NCBI GenBank assembly: GCA_937924525.1
Contig: CALDSU010000005.1
Coordinates: forward strand, 372,001 to 436,000
Length of the DNA: 64,000 bases
Direction: 5' to 3'
Source: an uncultured Bryobacteraceae bacterium
Lineage (GTDB): Bacteria; Acidobacteriota; Terriglobia; Bryobacterales; Bryobacteraceae
The first letter of the stretch is position 1. Every line of letters begins with the position of its first letter. Shown here piece by piece: positions 41,179-50,152 of the stretch. The notes under the pieces were generated by a model. It did no database searches. It was not told where the DNA came from and saw only the letters and a list, made by a program, of their open reading frames with translations. Made by a program: the position numbers and the translations under genes.

Positions 41179-41450
41179 GAGCCCGTGTCGAGAATCCCGC
41201 CCGTTCGCCGCGGCGGAACGATCTTGGGCTTGACCTGCCAGCGCCAATGATCCCGCGCCGCCGGCGCCGGTCGTCCTTCCGGATGCCGGCGAGCCAGGCG
41301 GGGCGGCGCTGGTTGTCGTGGCGGCTCTGCTACATGAGCGATGACCGCCCGGATCCGGTTGGGGTTCCTGCTGCGGGACTCGCGCCGGTAAGCATTCCGC
41401 AGCAGCGGCTGGCGCCCGCCGCGCCCAATTCGTGATACAACACCTGGGTC

Positions 41451-42167
41451 ATGCTCTTCTGGCTTCTCCTGGCAATCTGGCCGGCCTCGGCCGCCGAACC
41501 GTATCGCATTTATCGCACTCCGTCCCGCGTGACGGTCGATGGCAAACTCGACGAGAAAGCGTGGACGCAGGCGCCGCCCGTGGGGCCTTTCACCTTCAAT
41601 TGGCGTCAAGGGGGCGAGCAGGAACAGACCGAAGCCAAGTTGCTGTGGGATGACAAGAATCTATATGTTTCCTGGCTCTGCCACGACCGTCACATTTCCG
41701 CCCGGGAACGGCAGCGGCACGGGCCCGTTTCGCGCGACGACTGCGTGGAGATCTTTCTGAGCCCGAATCCGGCGAAGGTCCGCAATTACTATACGTTTGA
41801 GATCAACGTCATTGGCACAATGTTGAACCGCTGCCGAACGGACTGGTGGACCGGGCCGCCGACCTGGGAACCGGAAGGCGTTCGGTACCGGACGTCGCAC
41901 CACGGAATGGAACGAAAGGACGAGTCGCCGGACGATCGCGCCTGGGTCGTGGAAATGGCGGCGCCGCTGCGCAACTTCGCGCGAGACGCCGCGCACACGC
42001 CGCCGCGCGACGGCGATGAGTGGCGGCTGAATCTCAATCGGACGGGCGGCGTGACCAACCCGCAGCACAGCACGTGGTGGCCGATCGCTCCGCCGGCGCG
42101 GTCGTTTCATACTCCCGAGTCCTTCGGCCCGGTCGTGTTCATCGCGCGCAAGCCGCCCCGCCGCTGA
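41451..42167 (+). CDS. Secreted CBM9-like carbohydrate-binding protein
   Basis: The 238-residue product has a signal peptide (residues 1-15, Ala-Ser-Ala-Ala) followed by a single CBM9/DOMON-like beta-sandwich. It contains Val-Asp-Gly-Lys-Leu-Asp-Glu-Lys-Ala-Trp, Lys-Leu-Leu-Trp-Asp-Asp-Lys-Asn-Leu-Tyr-Val-Ser, Asp-Asp-Cys-Val-Glu-Ile-Phe-Leu-Ser-Pro, and Trp-Arg-Leu-Asn-Leu-Asn-Arg. These match the CBM9 family common in Acidobacteriota, where it often stands alone and may bind extracellular glycans or participate in outer-membrane enzymes. No catalytic module is present. The adjacent convergent membrane gene is unrelated, so its partner is unknown. Confidence 0.78.
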   Translation: MLFWLLLAIWPASAAEPYRIYRTPSRVTVDGKLDEKAWTQAPPVGPFTFNWRQGGEQEQTEAKLLWDDKNLYVSWLCHDRHISARERQRHGPVSRDDCVEIFLSPNPAKVRNYYTFEINVIGTMLNRCRTDWWTGPPTWEPEGVRYRTSHHGMERKDESPDDRAWVVEMAAPLRNFARDAAHTPPRDGDEWRLNLNRTGGVTNPQHSTWWPIAPPARSFHTPESFGPVVFIARKPPRR

Positions 42168-42184
42168 AGAGCGGGAGAAGAGCT

Positions 42185-44227
42185 TTATTTGAGAATGCGG
42201 AAGAGATTGCTGTAGTCGTCGGTCCAGACGCGGAACTTTGCATTGGACTGGTAGGCGACGGCGGCATTGCGAATCGCGGGCCGCTGAAAGAAGCCTGGGT
42301 CGCCCGACACGAGCATCCAAGTACAGCCGAATACGGCGGGGTCGGCTTCGTCGTCCTCCGTGTCGATCACCACGAATGATTTCCCGCGGAGGGAGCAGAC
42401 CGCGGCCACTACCGGCCGCAGGTCCAGATACCGGTTCGAGATGTGCACGGCCAGCACGCCGCCTGGTTTGAGATGGCGGAAGTAGAGGTCGAAGGCCTCG
42501 CGGGTAAGCAGGTGAACCGGGATCGAGTCGCTGGAGAAGGCGTCCATGGCCAGGATGTCGAAGGACTGGTTGGACTCGTTTTCGAGCGAGAGGCGGGCAT
42601 CGCCGAGGACGATGTGGATCTCGGCTTTGGAGTCGCGGAGGTATTGGAACTGGGAGCGGGCGAGCTCCGCCACCAAGGGGTTGATTTCGTAAAAGCGATA
42701 GCGGTCGCCGGGCTTCCCGTAGGCGGCCAGGGTGCCGGCGCCGAGTCCGACCACGCCGACGTGCAGGGGTTGGAGGTGAGGGTAGTGGAGCAGGGCGCGG
42801 CCAATCCCGGAATCGTAGCCGTAGTAGGTGAGCGGCTTGGAGCGGCGGGACGCGGCCAGGTACTGTTCTCCATGGGTGATCGTGCCGTGCGTAAGCTGGC
42901 GGCGGACGCCGAAAGCAGAATCCTCGTCTTCGACTCGGAGGCCGCCGTAGAAGTTGCGCAAGGCGACGCGGACACCGCCGGCGCGCCGGCCGATGAGGTG
43001 GAGCAGCGAAAGATTGAACGCCACGTGGAGGACCAACAGCGCTGCCCAGACGAAGCGGCGGGGGATTGCCGGGGGCGGGAACGAGGGATCGCGGCGCAGC
43101 AGGATCAGCACCAGCGCGGCGGCGGCGGCAAGGGAGACGGGGAGTTCGAAGTAACCGCGGAAAAGCCGCGGCGCAAGGATGCCGGCAAATAATCCGCCGC
43201 AAGCGCCGCCGATCGCCACGCTGAGATAGAACAGCGTCAGGTGGCGCGGCGCGGGCTTGAGCCGCACCAGTTCGCCATGGCAGACCATGCAGCAGGCGAA
43301 CAAGCCGGATACAAAAAGCGGGATGGCGACTTTGATCGGCAGGTTGCCGGACTCGGCTTGCAGCGCGTAGACCATCGCGCCCAGCAGCACGGCAAATAGC
43401 CGCAGAAACCAATCGCGGCGGTACCAGTGCGCCGCGTCGAAGCAGAGAATGAAGCTCAGCAGGTAGATGGCCAGGGGGAGGATCCAGAGGAAGGGGATCG
43501 CGGCGACATTCTGCGAGATATGGTCCGTGATGGACAGCATGAGGCTGGAGGCGCAAGCCGCCAGCGCGGTCCAGACGAGGAGGCGAAGCAAGGAGGGTTT
43601 GGCGGCTTCCGGCGACGTATCTGCGTGCGGCGGAGGGAAATCGTGGCGGCGCGCCTGGAAAGCCGCCCAGCCAGCCAGCACGGCGAACCCGAGATACGAA
43701 ACGGACCAGAGGGCGGCCTGCTGACGGATGTTCAGGAACGGCTCCACCAGCGGCGGATAGCTGAGGAGCGCAAGCATGGATCCGGTGTTGGATAGAGCAT
43801 AGAGCCGGTAAGGAGAGCGTCCGGACATCCCGGGGTCGCGCGCGAACCAGGCCTGCACGAGCGGGGCGGTGGCAGACAGCAGGAAATAAGGCAAGCCGAC
43901 CGTGACGGCCAGCAGGAGCAGAATGCGCGATGCGGGTTCATCGCCGGGGGCGGGCTTCCAGGAGGCGGCAGGCATGACCGGCAGGAAGGCCAGGCTCGCC
44001 GCCAGCAACAAGATATGCACGAAAGCCTGGCGGCGAGGCGACAGGTAGCGGTGCAGCGCGTGGGCGTAGCCATATCCAGCCAGCAGCACCGCCTGGAAGA
44101 ACAGGAGGCAGGTGCTCCAGACCGCAGCGGCGCCGCCGAACCACGGGAGAATCGACTTGGCCAGCAGCGGCTGCACCTGAAACAGGAGGAAAGCGCTGAG
44201 GGTGACGGTAAGAGCGTACCTAAGCAA
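42185..44227 (-). CDS. Fused spermidine synthase-like protein with N-terminal membrane domain
   Basis: The 680-residue protein has about ten membrane helices in the first 410 residues, beginning Phe-Leu-Leu-Phe-Gln-Val-Gln-Pro-Leu, then a C-terminal spermidine-synthase-like methyltransferase/aminopropyl fold with Gly-Val-Val-Gly-Leu-Gly-Ala-Gly-Thr-Leu and Met-Asp-Ala-Phe-Ser-Ser-Asp-Ser-Ile-Pro. Fused proteins of this type are common in soil bacteria, and whether they make polyamines is unproven. The Met-Asp-Ala-Phe-Ser motif replaces the Asp-Asp of true spermidine synthases. It is convergent with the CBM9-like gene and downstream of the acyl-CoA dehydrogenase, with a six-base gap. Confidence 0.82.
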   Translation of the reverse strand: MLRYALTVTLSAFLLFQVQPLLAKSILPWFGGAAAVWSTCLLFFQAVLLAGYGYAHALHRYLSPRRQAFVHILLLAASLAFLPVMPAASWKPAPGDEPASRILLLLAVTVGLPYFLLSATAPLVQAWFARDPGMSGRSPYRLYALSNTGSMLALLSYPPLVEPFLNIRQQAALWSVSYLGFAVLAGWAAFQARRHDFPPPHADTSPEAAKPSLLRLLVWTALAACASSLMLSITDHISQNVAAIPFLWILPLAIYLLSFILCFDAAHWYRRDWFLRLFAVLLGAMVYALQAESGNLPIKVAIPLFVSGLFACCMVCHGELVRLKPAPRHLTLFYLSVAIGGACGGLFAGILAPRLFRGYFELPVSLAAAAALVLILLRRDPSFPPPAIPRRFVWAALLVLHVAFNLSLLHLIGRRAGGVRVALRNFYGGLRVEDEDSAFGVRRQLTHGTITHGEQYLAASRRSKPLTYYGYDSGIGRALLHYPHLQPLHVGVVGLGAGTLAAYGKPGDRYRFYEINPLVAELARSQFQYLRDSKAEIHIVLGDARLSLENESNQSFDILAMDAFSSDSIPVHLLTREAFDLYFRHLKPGGVLAVHISNRYLDLRPVVAAVCSLRGKSFVVIDTEDDEADPAVFGCTWMLVSGDPGFFQRPAIRNAAVAYQSNAKFRVWTDDYSNLFRILK

Positions 44228-44233
44228 ATCGCG

Positions 44234-45403
44234 TCACCTATAAGCGCCAATCCCGGTGACGCGCTCGCCGATGACCAGCGCATGGATGTGGTCGGTGCCC
44301 TCGTAGGTTTTGACCGTTTCGAGGTTGCACAAGTGGCGCATGATCGGGTACTCGTCCACGATGCCGTTGGCGCCCAGCAGATCGCGAGAGAGGCGCGCGA
44401 CTTCCAGGGCAATGGCGACGTTGTTGCGCTTCATCATGGAAACATGCGCCGGCTCGAGTTTGCCCTGGTCCTTTAGACGGCCGCCGTGAATCGCGAGCAA
44501 TTGGGCCTTGGTGATTTCGGTGATCATCCAGGCCAGTTTCTCCTGCACCAGTTGATGGGAAGCGATGGGCCGGTCGTCAAACTGTTTGCGGAGCAGCGTA
44601 TACTGGCGCGCGGTTTCATAGCAATCCATCGCCGCGCCCAGGACGCCCCAAGCGATCCCGAAACGCGCTTGCGTGAGACAGGACAACGCGGCTTTCAGTC
44701 CCACCGCACCGGGCAAACGGGCGGAGTCGGGGACCCGGCAGTCCGCCAGGGAAAGGCTGGAGGTCACCGACGCCCGCATGGAGAGCTTGCCGTGGATGTC
44801 GGAGGTGGAGTAGCCGGGCGTCCCTGTCTCAATCAGGAAGCCGCGAATGCCGTCAGGGGTCCGGCCCCAGACCAGCGCGACATCGGCCACGGATCCGTTC
44901 GTGATCCAGGTTTTTTCCCCATTGAGGATCCAGTCGCCACCGTCCGGGCGGGCGGTGGTCCGCATGCCAGCCGGGTTGGAGCCAAAGTCCGGTTCCGTGA
45001 GTCCGAAGCAGCCGATCGCCGAGCCGGACTGGAGGCGAGGCAGCCACCGCTGCTTTTGCTCATCGGAGCCGTAAGTCAGGATGGGGTACATCACCAGGGC
45101 GCCTTGCACCGAGACGAAGCTGCGCAACCCGGAATCGCCGCGCTCCAACTCCTGCATGATCAGGCCATATTCGACGTTCGACATCCCCGCGCAGCCGTAG
45201 CCCTCGAGGTTGGCGCCGAGGAATCCCAGGCGGCCTAAATCTGGAATCAGGGACTTGGGGAAAAAGCCATCCCGGTATGCTTCGCGGATGAGGGGAAGCA
45301 CCTGCTCGTCCACGAATTGGCGAGCCATCTGGCGCACCAGGAGCTCTTCTTCGGAAAAAAGGGAGTCGATGTGGAGGTAGTCAACGCCTCGAAAGGTAGG
45401 CAT
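44234..45403 (-). CDS. Acyl-CoA dehydrogenase, glutaryl-CoA dehydrogenase type
   Basis: The 389-residue flavoenzyme is full length. It has Phe-Gly-Leu-Thr-Glu-Pro-Asp-Phe-Gly-Ser-Asn-Pro-Ala-Gly-Met near residue 133, Trp-Ile-Thr-Asn-Gly-Ser near 166, and the catalytic base Glu368 in Lys-Thr-Tyr-Glu-Gly-Thr-Asp-His-Ile-His, the motif and position characteristic of glutaryl-CoA dehydrogenase. It oxidises and decarboxylates glutaryl-CoA to crotonyl-CoA in lysine/tryptophan breakdown and passes electrons to electron-transfer flavoprotein. ATG 45403 gives the normal N-terminus. It starts a two-gene unit with the fused spermidine synthase. Related acyl-CoA substrates cannot be excluded. Confidence 0.87.
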   Translation of the reverse strand: MPTFRGVDYLHIDSLFSEEELLVRQMARQFVDEQVLPLIREAYRDGFFPKSLIPDLGRLGFLGANLEGYGCAGMSNVEYGLIMQELERGDSGLRSFVSVQGALVMYPILTYGSDEQKQRWLPRLQSGSAIGCFGLTEPDFGSNPAGMRTTARPDGGDWILNGEKTWITNGSVADVALVWGRTPDGIRGFLIETGTPGYSTSDIHGKLSMRASVTSSLSLADCRVPDSARLPGAVGLKAALSCLTQARFGIAWGVLGAAMDCYETARQYTLLRKQFDDRPIASHQLVQEKLAWMITEITKAQLLAIHGGRLKDQGKLEPAHVSMMKRNNVAIALEVARLSRDLLGANGIVDEYPIMRHLCNLETVKTYEGTDHIHALVIGERVTGIGAYR

Positions 45404-45546
45404 GGCCGTGCTCGGAGGATGGCTGAATATGAGGACCGCGCTGACTTCATTTTACGCTGGTCGCCTGGTTCCCGCAGTCGGGAGGAAGTTGAGGTGCGAG
45501 GAATCGCCGCGGCAAGCCACTACCTTTCCAGGAGCACAGGCGCACC

Positions 45547-47580
45547 ATGAGGTTTCTCCTTTTCTTTGTTCTGCTCGCCGACGGCCTCGGCTTGGCGCAG
45601 ATCTACGGTGGCTCAACCGCGCCGCCGGTGGACCCGCTTCAGGGGGCGTACGAAGCGTTGGGGCGAAAGCAGTACGACGAGGCGGTTCGCTTGTTTCAAG
45701 AAACCTTGCGGACGATGCCGGAGCGGACGGAAGTACGAAAGGATCTGGCGTACACCTACTTGAAGATCGGGGAGAACGAACTGGCCCGGGAGCAGTTTGG
45801 CGAGGTGATGAGGACGAGGACCAACGACTACCGGGCGGCGCTCGAATATGCATTCCTGTGTCATGAAACCGGCGAGCGAGCGAAGGCCCGAAGGGTGTTC
45901 GACCGGGTGCGGAGGACCGGAGATCCCGAATCGCGGGTGACCGCCGAGCAGGCGTTTCAAAACATCGATCAGGCGCTGGGAGAGGGGATCGCCCGTTGGT
46001 CGAAGGTGGCGGAAGCGAATCCGGCCGATTTCATGGCGCACCTGGAGCTGGCTCGCTTGGCAGAGGAGCGTGATGAGTCGGAACTGGCGGCACGGCACTA
46101 TGAAGCGGCGTGGCGGCTGAAGCCGGCGGAGCGGAACCTGATAGTGCGGCTGGCCGTCGTCTGGAAGGCGCTGAATCGCACAGACATGGCTACGGCGGCG
46201 CTGCTTGCGGCGTCGCGCGGTCCGGCGTCGCGGGCAGCGGAGGAAGCTCGCGAACTGTTGCCGGCCCGGTACCCCTACGTTTACGAGTTTCGTCTGGCCA
46301 TAGAGTTCGAGCCGGACAATCTGGAGTTGCGGCGAGAGCTGGCGTTCCTGTTGCTGGCCATGGACAAACCCAGCGAAGCAGAGAAAGAGTTTCGGGCAAT
46401 CCTGGAGCGCGCGCCTGACGACTTGTTGACCAGCGCACAGCTCGGGTTGATGTATTTCTCGCGGAATGAAAAGACCCGCGCTGAGCCGCTGTTGGCGAAA
46501 GTGCTGGCCGGACCGGACGAGGTGCTGGCCAACCGGGTGCGCGCGGCGCTGAAGCTGCCGCTGGAGAGGAAGCACCCGGATGCCGCCAGCGCCGCCGATG
46601 CGCTGACGAGCGACGCCAAGATATTAGCGGAGAAGAGCTTGCAGAAGGGATATCTCGCGGACGCCCTGCGCTACCTGAGGGCGGCCCACGAGGCGGATGC
46701 GGCGGATCCTTGGGTGATGTTGAAACTGGGTTGGACGTATAACGTTCTGCACCAGGATCGGGAGGCGCTGCACTGGTTCGACCTGGCGCGGCGAAGCGGG
46801 GACCCACGCATTTCAGCGGAGGCCCGCAAAGCTTACGAAAGCCTGCGGCCGGAGTATGCGCGGTTCCGGACCACAGTGTGGACATTTCCGCTCTACTCGT
46901 CGCGCTGGCGTGACGCGTTCTCCTATAGCCAGGCGAAAGTGGAGATGCGGGTGGGCAGGCTTCCGCTGCGGCCGTATCTGTCGCTGCGCGTGATGGGCGA
47001 TGTGCGGCACACGACAGGCGGTCCGATTCCTCAATATCTCTCAGAAAACGCAGCTATTTTCGGGCTTGGCTTGGCCACGCGTACGTGGCGGGGTTTAACG
47101 GCGTGGGCGGAAGCCGGTTCCGCGCGGACTCTGCGCCGCCCGCAACCGGGCGCGGGAAAGATGGTTCCGGACTATCGAGGCGGCGTTTCGTTCGCCCGGG
47201 GGATCGGCCATGGCATCGGGGCGGCGGGCTGGTTTTACGAGTTGAACAGCGACGCGGTGTTCATCAGCCGGTTCGGCAATGATGTCCTGTTTTACCTCCA
47301 GAACCGGGGCGGGTGGTCCCTGGGATCGGCCAAGCTGTTGGGCGGTTTGGAAACGCAGTTGTACTTGGCGGCGAATGTGGTCGCGGACGCGAAACGGGCG
47401 GCGTGGGCGAATTTCGGTGAACTGGGCCCCGGCCTGCGATTTCGGTGGCCCTTTTTGCGGAAGGGCACCGTGCTTTTCGTCGAGGCGCTTCGAGGAGCTT
47501 ACACGGTGGACCAAGGGGGGGTACGAGCGGCTCAATACTATGATCTGCGCGGAGGGGTCTGGTATGCGTTCACGCACTAG
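45547..47580 (+). CDS. Outer-membrane TPR/beta-barrel protein (PgaA/NfrA-like)
   Basis: The 677-residue protein has a signal peptide (1-17), a superhelical TPR region (about 30-430, with tandem repeats such as Ala-Tyr-Glu-Ala-Leu-Gly-Arg-Lys-Gln-Tyr-Asp-Glu-Ala), and a C-terminal beta-barrel domain (about 450-677) with Tyr-Ser-Gln-Ala-Lys-Val and aromatic-rich strands. TPR domains plus a beta-barrel resemble PgaA, BcsC and the N4 receptor component NfrA, which pass exopolysaccharide through the outer membrane. The next gene overlaps by 17 bases and encodes a PgaB-like barrel protein, supporting a polysaccharide-secretion role. No synthase gene is adjacent. Function is inferred from architecture. 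Confidence 0.68.
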   Translation: MRFLLFFVLLADGLGLAQIYGGSTAPPVDPLQGAYEALGRKQYDEAVRLFQETLRTMPERTEVRKDLAYTYLKIGENELAREQFGEVMRTRTNDYRAALEYAFLCHETGERAKARRVFDRVRRTGDPESRVTAEQAFQNIDQALGEGIARWSKVAEANPADFMAHLELARLAEERDESELAARHYEAAWRLKPAERNLIVRLAVVWKALNRTDMATAALLAASRGPASRAAEEARELLPARYPYVYEFRLAIEFEPDNLELRRELAFLLLAMDKPSEAEKEFRAILERAPDDLLTSAQLGLMYFSRNEKTRAEPLLAKVLAGPDEVLANRVRAALKLPLERKHPDAASAADALTSDAKILAEKSLQKGYLADALRYLRAAHEADAADPWVMLKLGWTYNVLHQDREALHWFDLARRSGDPRISAEARKAYESLRPEYARFRTTVWTFPLYSSRWRDAFSYSQAKVEMRVGRLPLRPYLSLRVMGDVRHTTGGPIPQYLSENAAIFGLGLATRTWRGLTAWAEAGSARTLRRPQPGAGKMVPDYRGGVSFARGIGHGIGAAGWFYELNSDAVFISRFGNDVLFYLQNRGGWSLGSAKLLGGLETQLYLAANVVADAKRAAWANFGELGPGLRFRWPFLRKGTVLFVEALRGAYTVDQGGVRAAQYYDLRGGVWYAFTH

Positions 47581-49642
47581 GTGGCTCGGATGGGCGGCGC
47601 TGCTGGCGGTGATGGGCGCAGGGGCCGCGGAAGGCGAGGTCAACCATCCGCGCCGCACCGGCTATTTTTTCCATGTTTCCCCCGGGATGCCAGGAGCGTG
47701 GCCCGCGGTGCTTGGCTCCATCGGGTTGAAACCGGGACCGGCAGAGTCTGCCGCGATGATTGTGTTGCGGCCGGGAACCGAGGCTTCGCCCCGGTGGGCC
47801 GAGGCGGTGGAGCGGGGAGCGTACGTGGTGCTGGAGGGCCAGAGTCTCGCCGCGGAGATGTTTGGGTTTCGCGGCGTGCCGGAGCGGGTGCGGGTCCGCC
47901 GGTTAGAGGAGGCGCGCCGGCCCGATCTGTTGATCGTGTGGGAGCGGGAGGCCGAACTGGCACGATCGGTGGCGCCTCCGGCCGCCCGAGTATTTGCGAA
48001 GGACAAATGGTCCGGAGCGCCGCTGCTGGCAGGTTATCGAAAAGGCGCGGGCGGCGTGTTGTGGTTAGCGACGGATCCGGGCGAGCGTGGGTACGAGCGG
48101 TTTCCATATTTGCTCCACGCGCTGCGCGACCTGGGTTTCGATCCTCCTTTTGAGGCACGAGACCTTTGGGCGTTTTTCGATTCCTCGTACCGCCTTCGCA
48201 TTGACCCGGACTATTTCGCTCGGCGGTGGCGCGCGGCGGGGATCGCAGGCCTGCATGTCGCGGCCTGGCATTTCTTTGAGCGGGACGCCGGCCGGGACGC
48301 CTACCTGGAGAAATTGATCCGTTCGTGCCATCGCGAGGGCATCGCCGTGTACGCCTGGCTGGAGTTGCCGCATGTGAGCGAGCGTTTCTGGACGGATCAT
48401 CCGGCCTGGCGAGAGAAAACCGCGGATCAGAAGGATGCGCATCTGGATTGGCGCAAGCTGATGAATCTGGCCAACCGGGACTGCGCGCGGGCGGTGCGGA
48501 CCGGTATAACAGATCTGATACTCCGCTTTGCGTGGGACGGCGTGAATCTGGCGGAGTTGTACTTCGAGTCGCTGGAGGGTCCGGCGAATCCGTCAAGGTT
48601 CACGCCGATGAACACCGAGGTCCGTGCCGAGTTTGAGCGCGAAGCCGGATTTGATCCGCTGGCGCTGTTTCAGGGAGCGTTTGAAGCTGGCCGGATGCGG
48701 CAGTTCCTGGACTATCGGGTTCGGCTGGCGCGCCGGATGCAGCGTGAATGGCTGACCGCGCTCGAGGAACTGCGCGGTCAGCGGCCGGACCTCGACATCG
48801 TGCTCACGCACGTCGATGATCAACTGGACGTCCGGATGCGCGACGCGATCGGCGCAGATTCTGCGGGGCTTTTGCCTTGGGTGGCCGAGCGGGGGTTTAC
48901 GTTCCTCGTGGAGGATCCCGCCACGGTGTGGCACTTGAGCCCGGAGCGATACCAGGAGCTCGCGCGAAGGTATGAGAGCGTAACGACCGATCGGAAGCGG
49001 ATTGCCGTGGACATCAACGTGGTGGAACGGTATCAGGACGTGTATCCGACGAAGGTGCAAACAGGTTTAGAGTTGTTTCAGTTGCTGCACGCCGCGAGTT
49101 CGGCGTTCGCTCGCGTGGCTCTGTATTTCGAGAAGTCGATATTGCGTGACGACCTCCCCTTTTTGCCCGCAGCCACTGCGGTGGCGGACAGGGTGCGGCT
49201 TACGGAACAGGGTTTGGAGGTGGAGACATCGAGGGCGCTGTACGTGCGTTGGCGTGGCGGAGCAACCGTGAACGGGAGGCCCTGGCCTCTGGGCGATGGG
49301 GAGAGAGTTCTGCTGCCGGCCGGGTCGCACCGGGTTAGCGTCGGCGCCGATGTCGGGTTCAGGGTCCTGGATTTCACCGGGGAGGTAGTGACAGCCGAGT
49401 TTTTCCCGCCTTCCGGGATCCGCTTGGAGTACGAGAGCCAAAGCCGTACTTTTGCGGCGTTGTCGCGGGAGCCAGTTGTTTTTCGGTTGGACGGCGAGGT
49501 CAGCTCGAGCATCGTGGATGGGCGGGAAGGGAGGTGGGTGATCTCCTTGCCAAGAGGAAGGCACGTGGTGGAGATGGTCGCTGGGGAGGGATTGAACACG
49601 GGCTCCTCGGAAGTTCCTCGGAATAGGAAGCCGGAGATCTGA
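47564..49642 (+). CDS. Secreted TIM-barrel protein, GHL/PgaB-like
   Basis: The 692-residue product has a signal peptide (1-24, ending Gly-Ala-Ala-Glu-Gly), an unassigned N-terminal domain, and then a putative alpha/beta TIM-barrel from about residue 210. Its segments Ile-Ala-Gly-Leu-His-Val-Ala-Ala-Trp-His-Phe-Phe, Gly-Ile-Ala-Val-Tyr-Ala-Trp-Leu-Glu-Leu-Pro-His and Phe-Ala-Trp-Asp-Gly-Val-Asn resemble the glycosidase-like domain of PgaB and related DUF family proteins. A C-terminal beta-rich domain follows. It may trim or bind an exopolysaccharide in the periplasm. A GGAGGGG site before ATG 47564 and the 17-base overlap show coupling with the outer-membrane protein. The catalytic residues are not identified. 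Confidence 0.6.
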   Translation: MRSRTRWLGWAALLAVMGAGAAEGEVNHPRRTGYFFHVSPGMPGAWPAVLGSIGLKPGPAESAAMIVLRPGTEASPRWAEAVERGAYVVLEGQSLAAEMFGFRGVPERVRVRRLEEARRPDLLIVWEREAELARSVAPPAARVFAKDKWSGAPLLAGYRKGAGGVLWLATDPGERGYERFPYLLHALRDLGFDPPFEARDLWAFFDSSYRLRIDPDYFARRWRAAGIAGLHVAAWHFFERDAGRDAYLEKLIRSCHREGIAVYAWLELPHVSERFWTDHPAWREKTADQKDAHLDWRKLMNLANRDCARAVRTGITDLILRFAWDGVNLAELYFESLEGPANPSRFTPMNTEVRAEFEREAGFDPLALFQGAFEAGRMRQFLDYRVRLARRMQREWLTALEELRGQRPDLDIVLTHVDDQLDVRMRDAIGADSAGLLPWVAERGFTFLVEDPATVWHLSPERYQELARRYESVTTDRKRIAVDINVVERYQDVYPTKVQTGLELFQLLHAASSAFARVALYFEKSILRDDLPFLPAATAVADRVRLTEQGLEVETSRALYVRWRGGATVNGRPWPLGDGERVLLPAGSHRVSVGADVGFRVLDFTGEVVTAEFFPPSGIRLEYESQSRTFAALSREPVVFRLDGEVSSSIVDGREGRWVISLPRGRHVVEMVAGEGLNTGSSEVPRNRKPEI

Positions 49643-49730
49643 ACAGTCCGCTTAACGTGTTGTTTCGTTAGTAACCTAGAAGGATGCGGTTGACGTTGAT
49701 AGCCCTTTCCCCTTAGGATGCAGATAGGTC

Positions 49731-50132
49731 ATGGCCGACCCAGCGGTACAGACTCCGACGCCAGACATCCCCGACAAGCTGTACTTTCGCATTGGCGAGG
49801 TCAGCGGACTGGTTGGGGTGGAGCCGTATGTACTGCGATATTGGGAATCTGAATTTCCGCAGCTTTCCCCGAAGAAGTCCGGGACGGGGCACAGGCTCTA
49901 CCGAAAGAGGGACGTTGAGCAACTCCTGAGAATCAAGCACTTGCTCTATGACCGGCGCTTTACGATTGAGGGTGCTCGGCAGGCGCTGCAGGAGGAGGCA
50001 AGGGCGCCTCAGCGGAAACGCTTGGCCAAGTCGGCGCTTCCTGCGGGACAGCAAGGGAGTCTGTTTGATTCGGAGTTGGTGACGCTCATTCGGCAGGAAT
50101 TAAGGGGCATCCTCCAACTCCTGCGCGACTGA
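49731..50132 (+). CDS. MerR-family transcriptional regulator
   Basis: The 133-residue product has an N-terminal MerR helix-turn-helix: Tyr-Phe-Arg-Ile-Gly-Glu-Val-Ser, then Val-Leu-Arg-Tyr-Trp-Glu-Ser-Glu-Phe-Pro-Gln-Leu, the Arg-Leu-Tyr-Arg-Lys-Arg-Asp-Val wing and the Leu-Leu-Tyr-Asp-Arg-Arg-Phe-Thr-Ile-Glu-Gly-Ala-Arg helix. The C-terminal tail is short and Gln/Leu-rich. MerR proteins of this class act as dimers with a coiled coil and twist promoter DNA; no effector-binding cysteines are seen. It is convergent with parB. Orthologues of this type are common in Acidobacteriota and Deltaproteobacteria next to integration-factor or tRNA genes; its target is unknown. Confidence 0.83.
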   Translation: MADPAVQTPTPDIPDKLYFRIGEVSGLVGVEPYVLRYWESEFPQLSPKKSGTGHRLYRKRDVEQLLRIKHLLYDRRFTIEGARQALQEEARAPQRKRLAKSALPAGQQGSLFDSELVTLIRQELRGILQLLRD

Positions 50133-50152
50133 GGGTTTGGCTTGGGCGGCGG

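Noticed and set aside
41179-41450. Possible gene in the gap after the PIN toxin
   Set aside because: Frames on both strands are Arg/Pro-rich and without motifs; an imperfect GC palindrome near 41203 has no loop or T-run.
41661-43556. 631-codon minus-strand frame overlapping the fused spermidine synthase
   Set aside because: Arg/Pro-rich shadow of the correct frame, which carries membrane helices and a methyltransferase motif.
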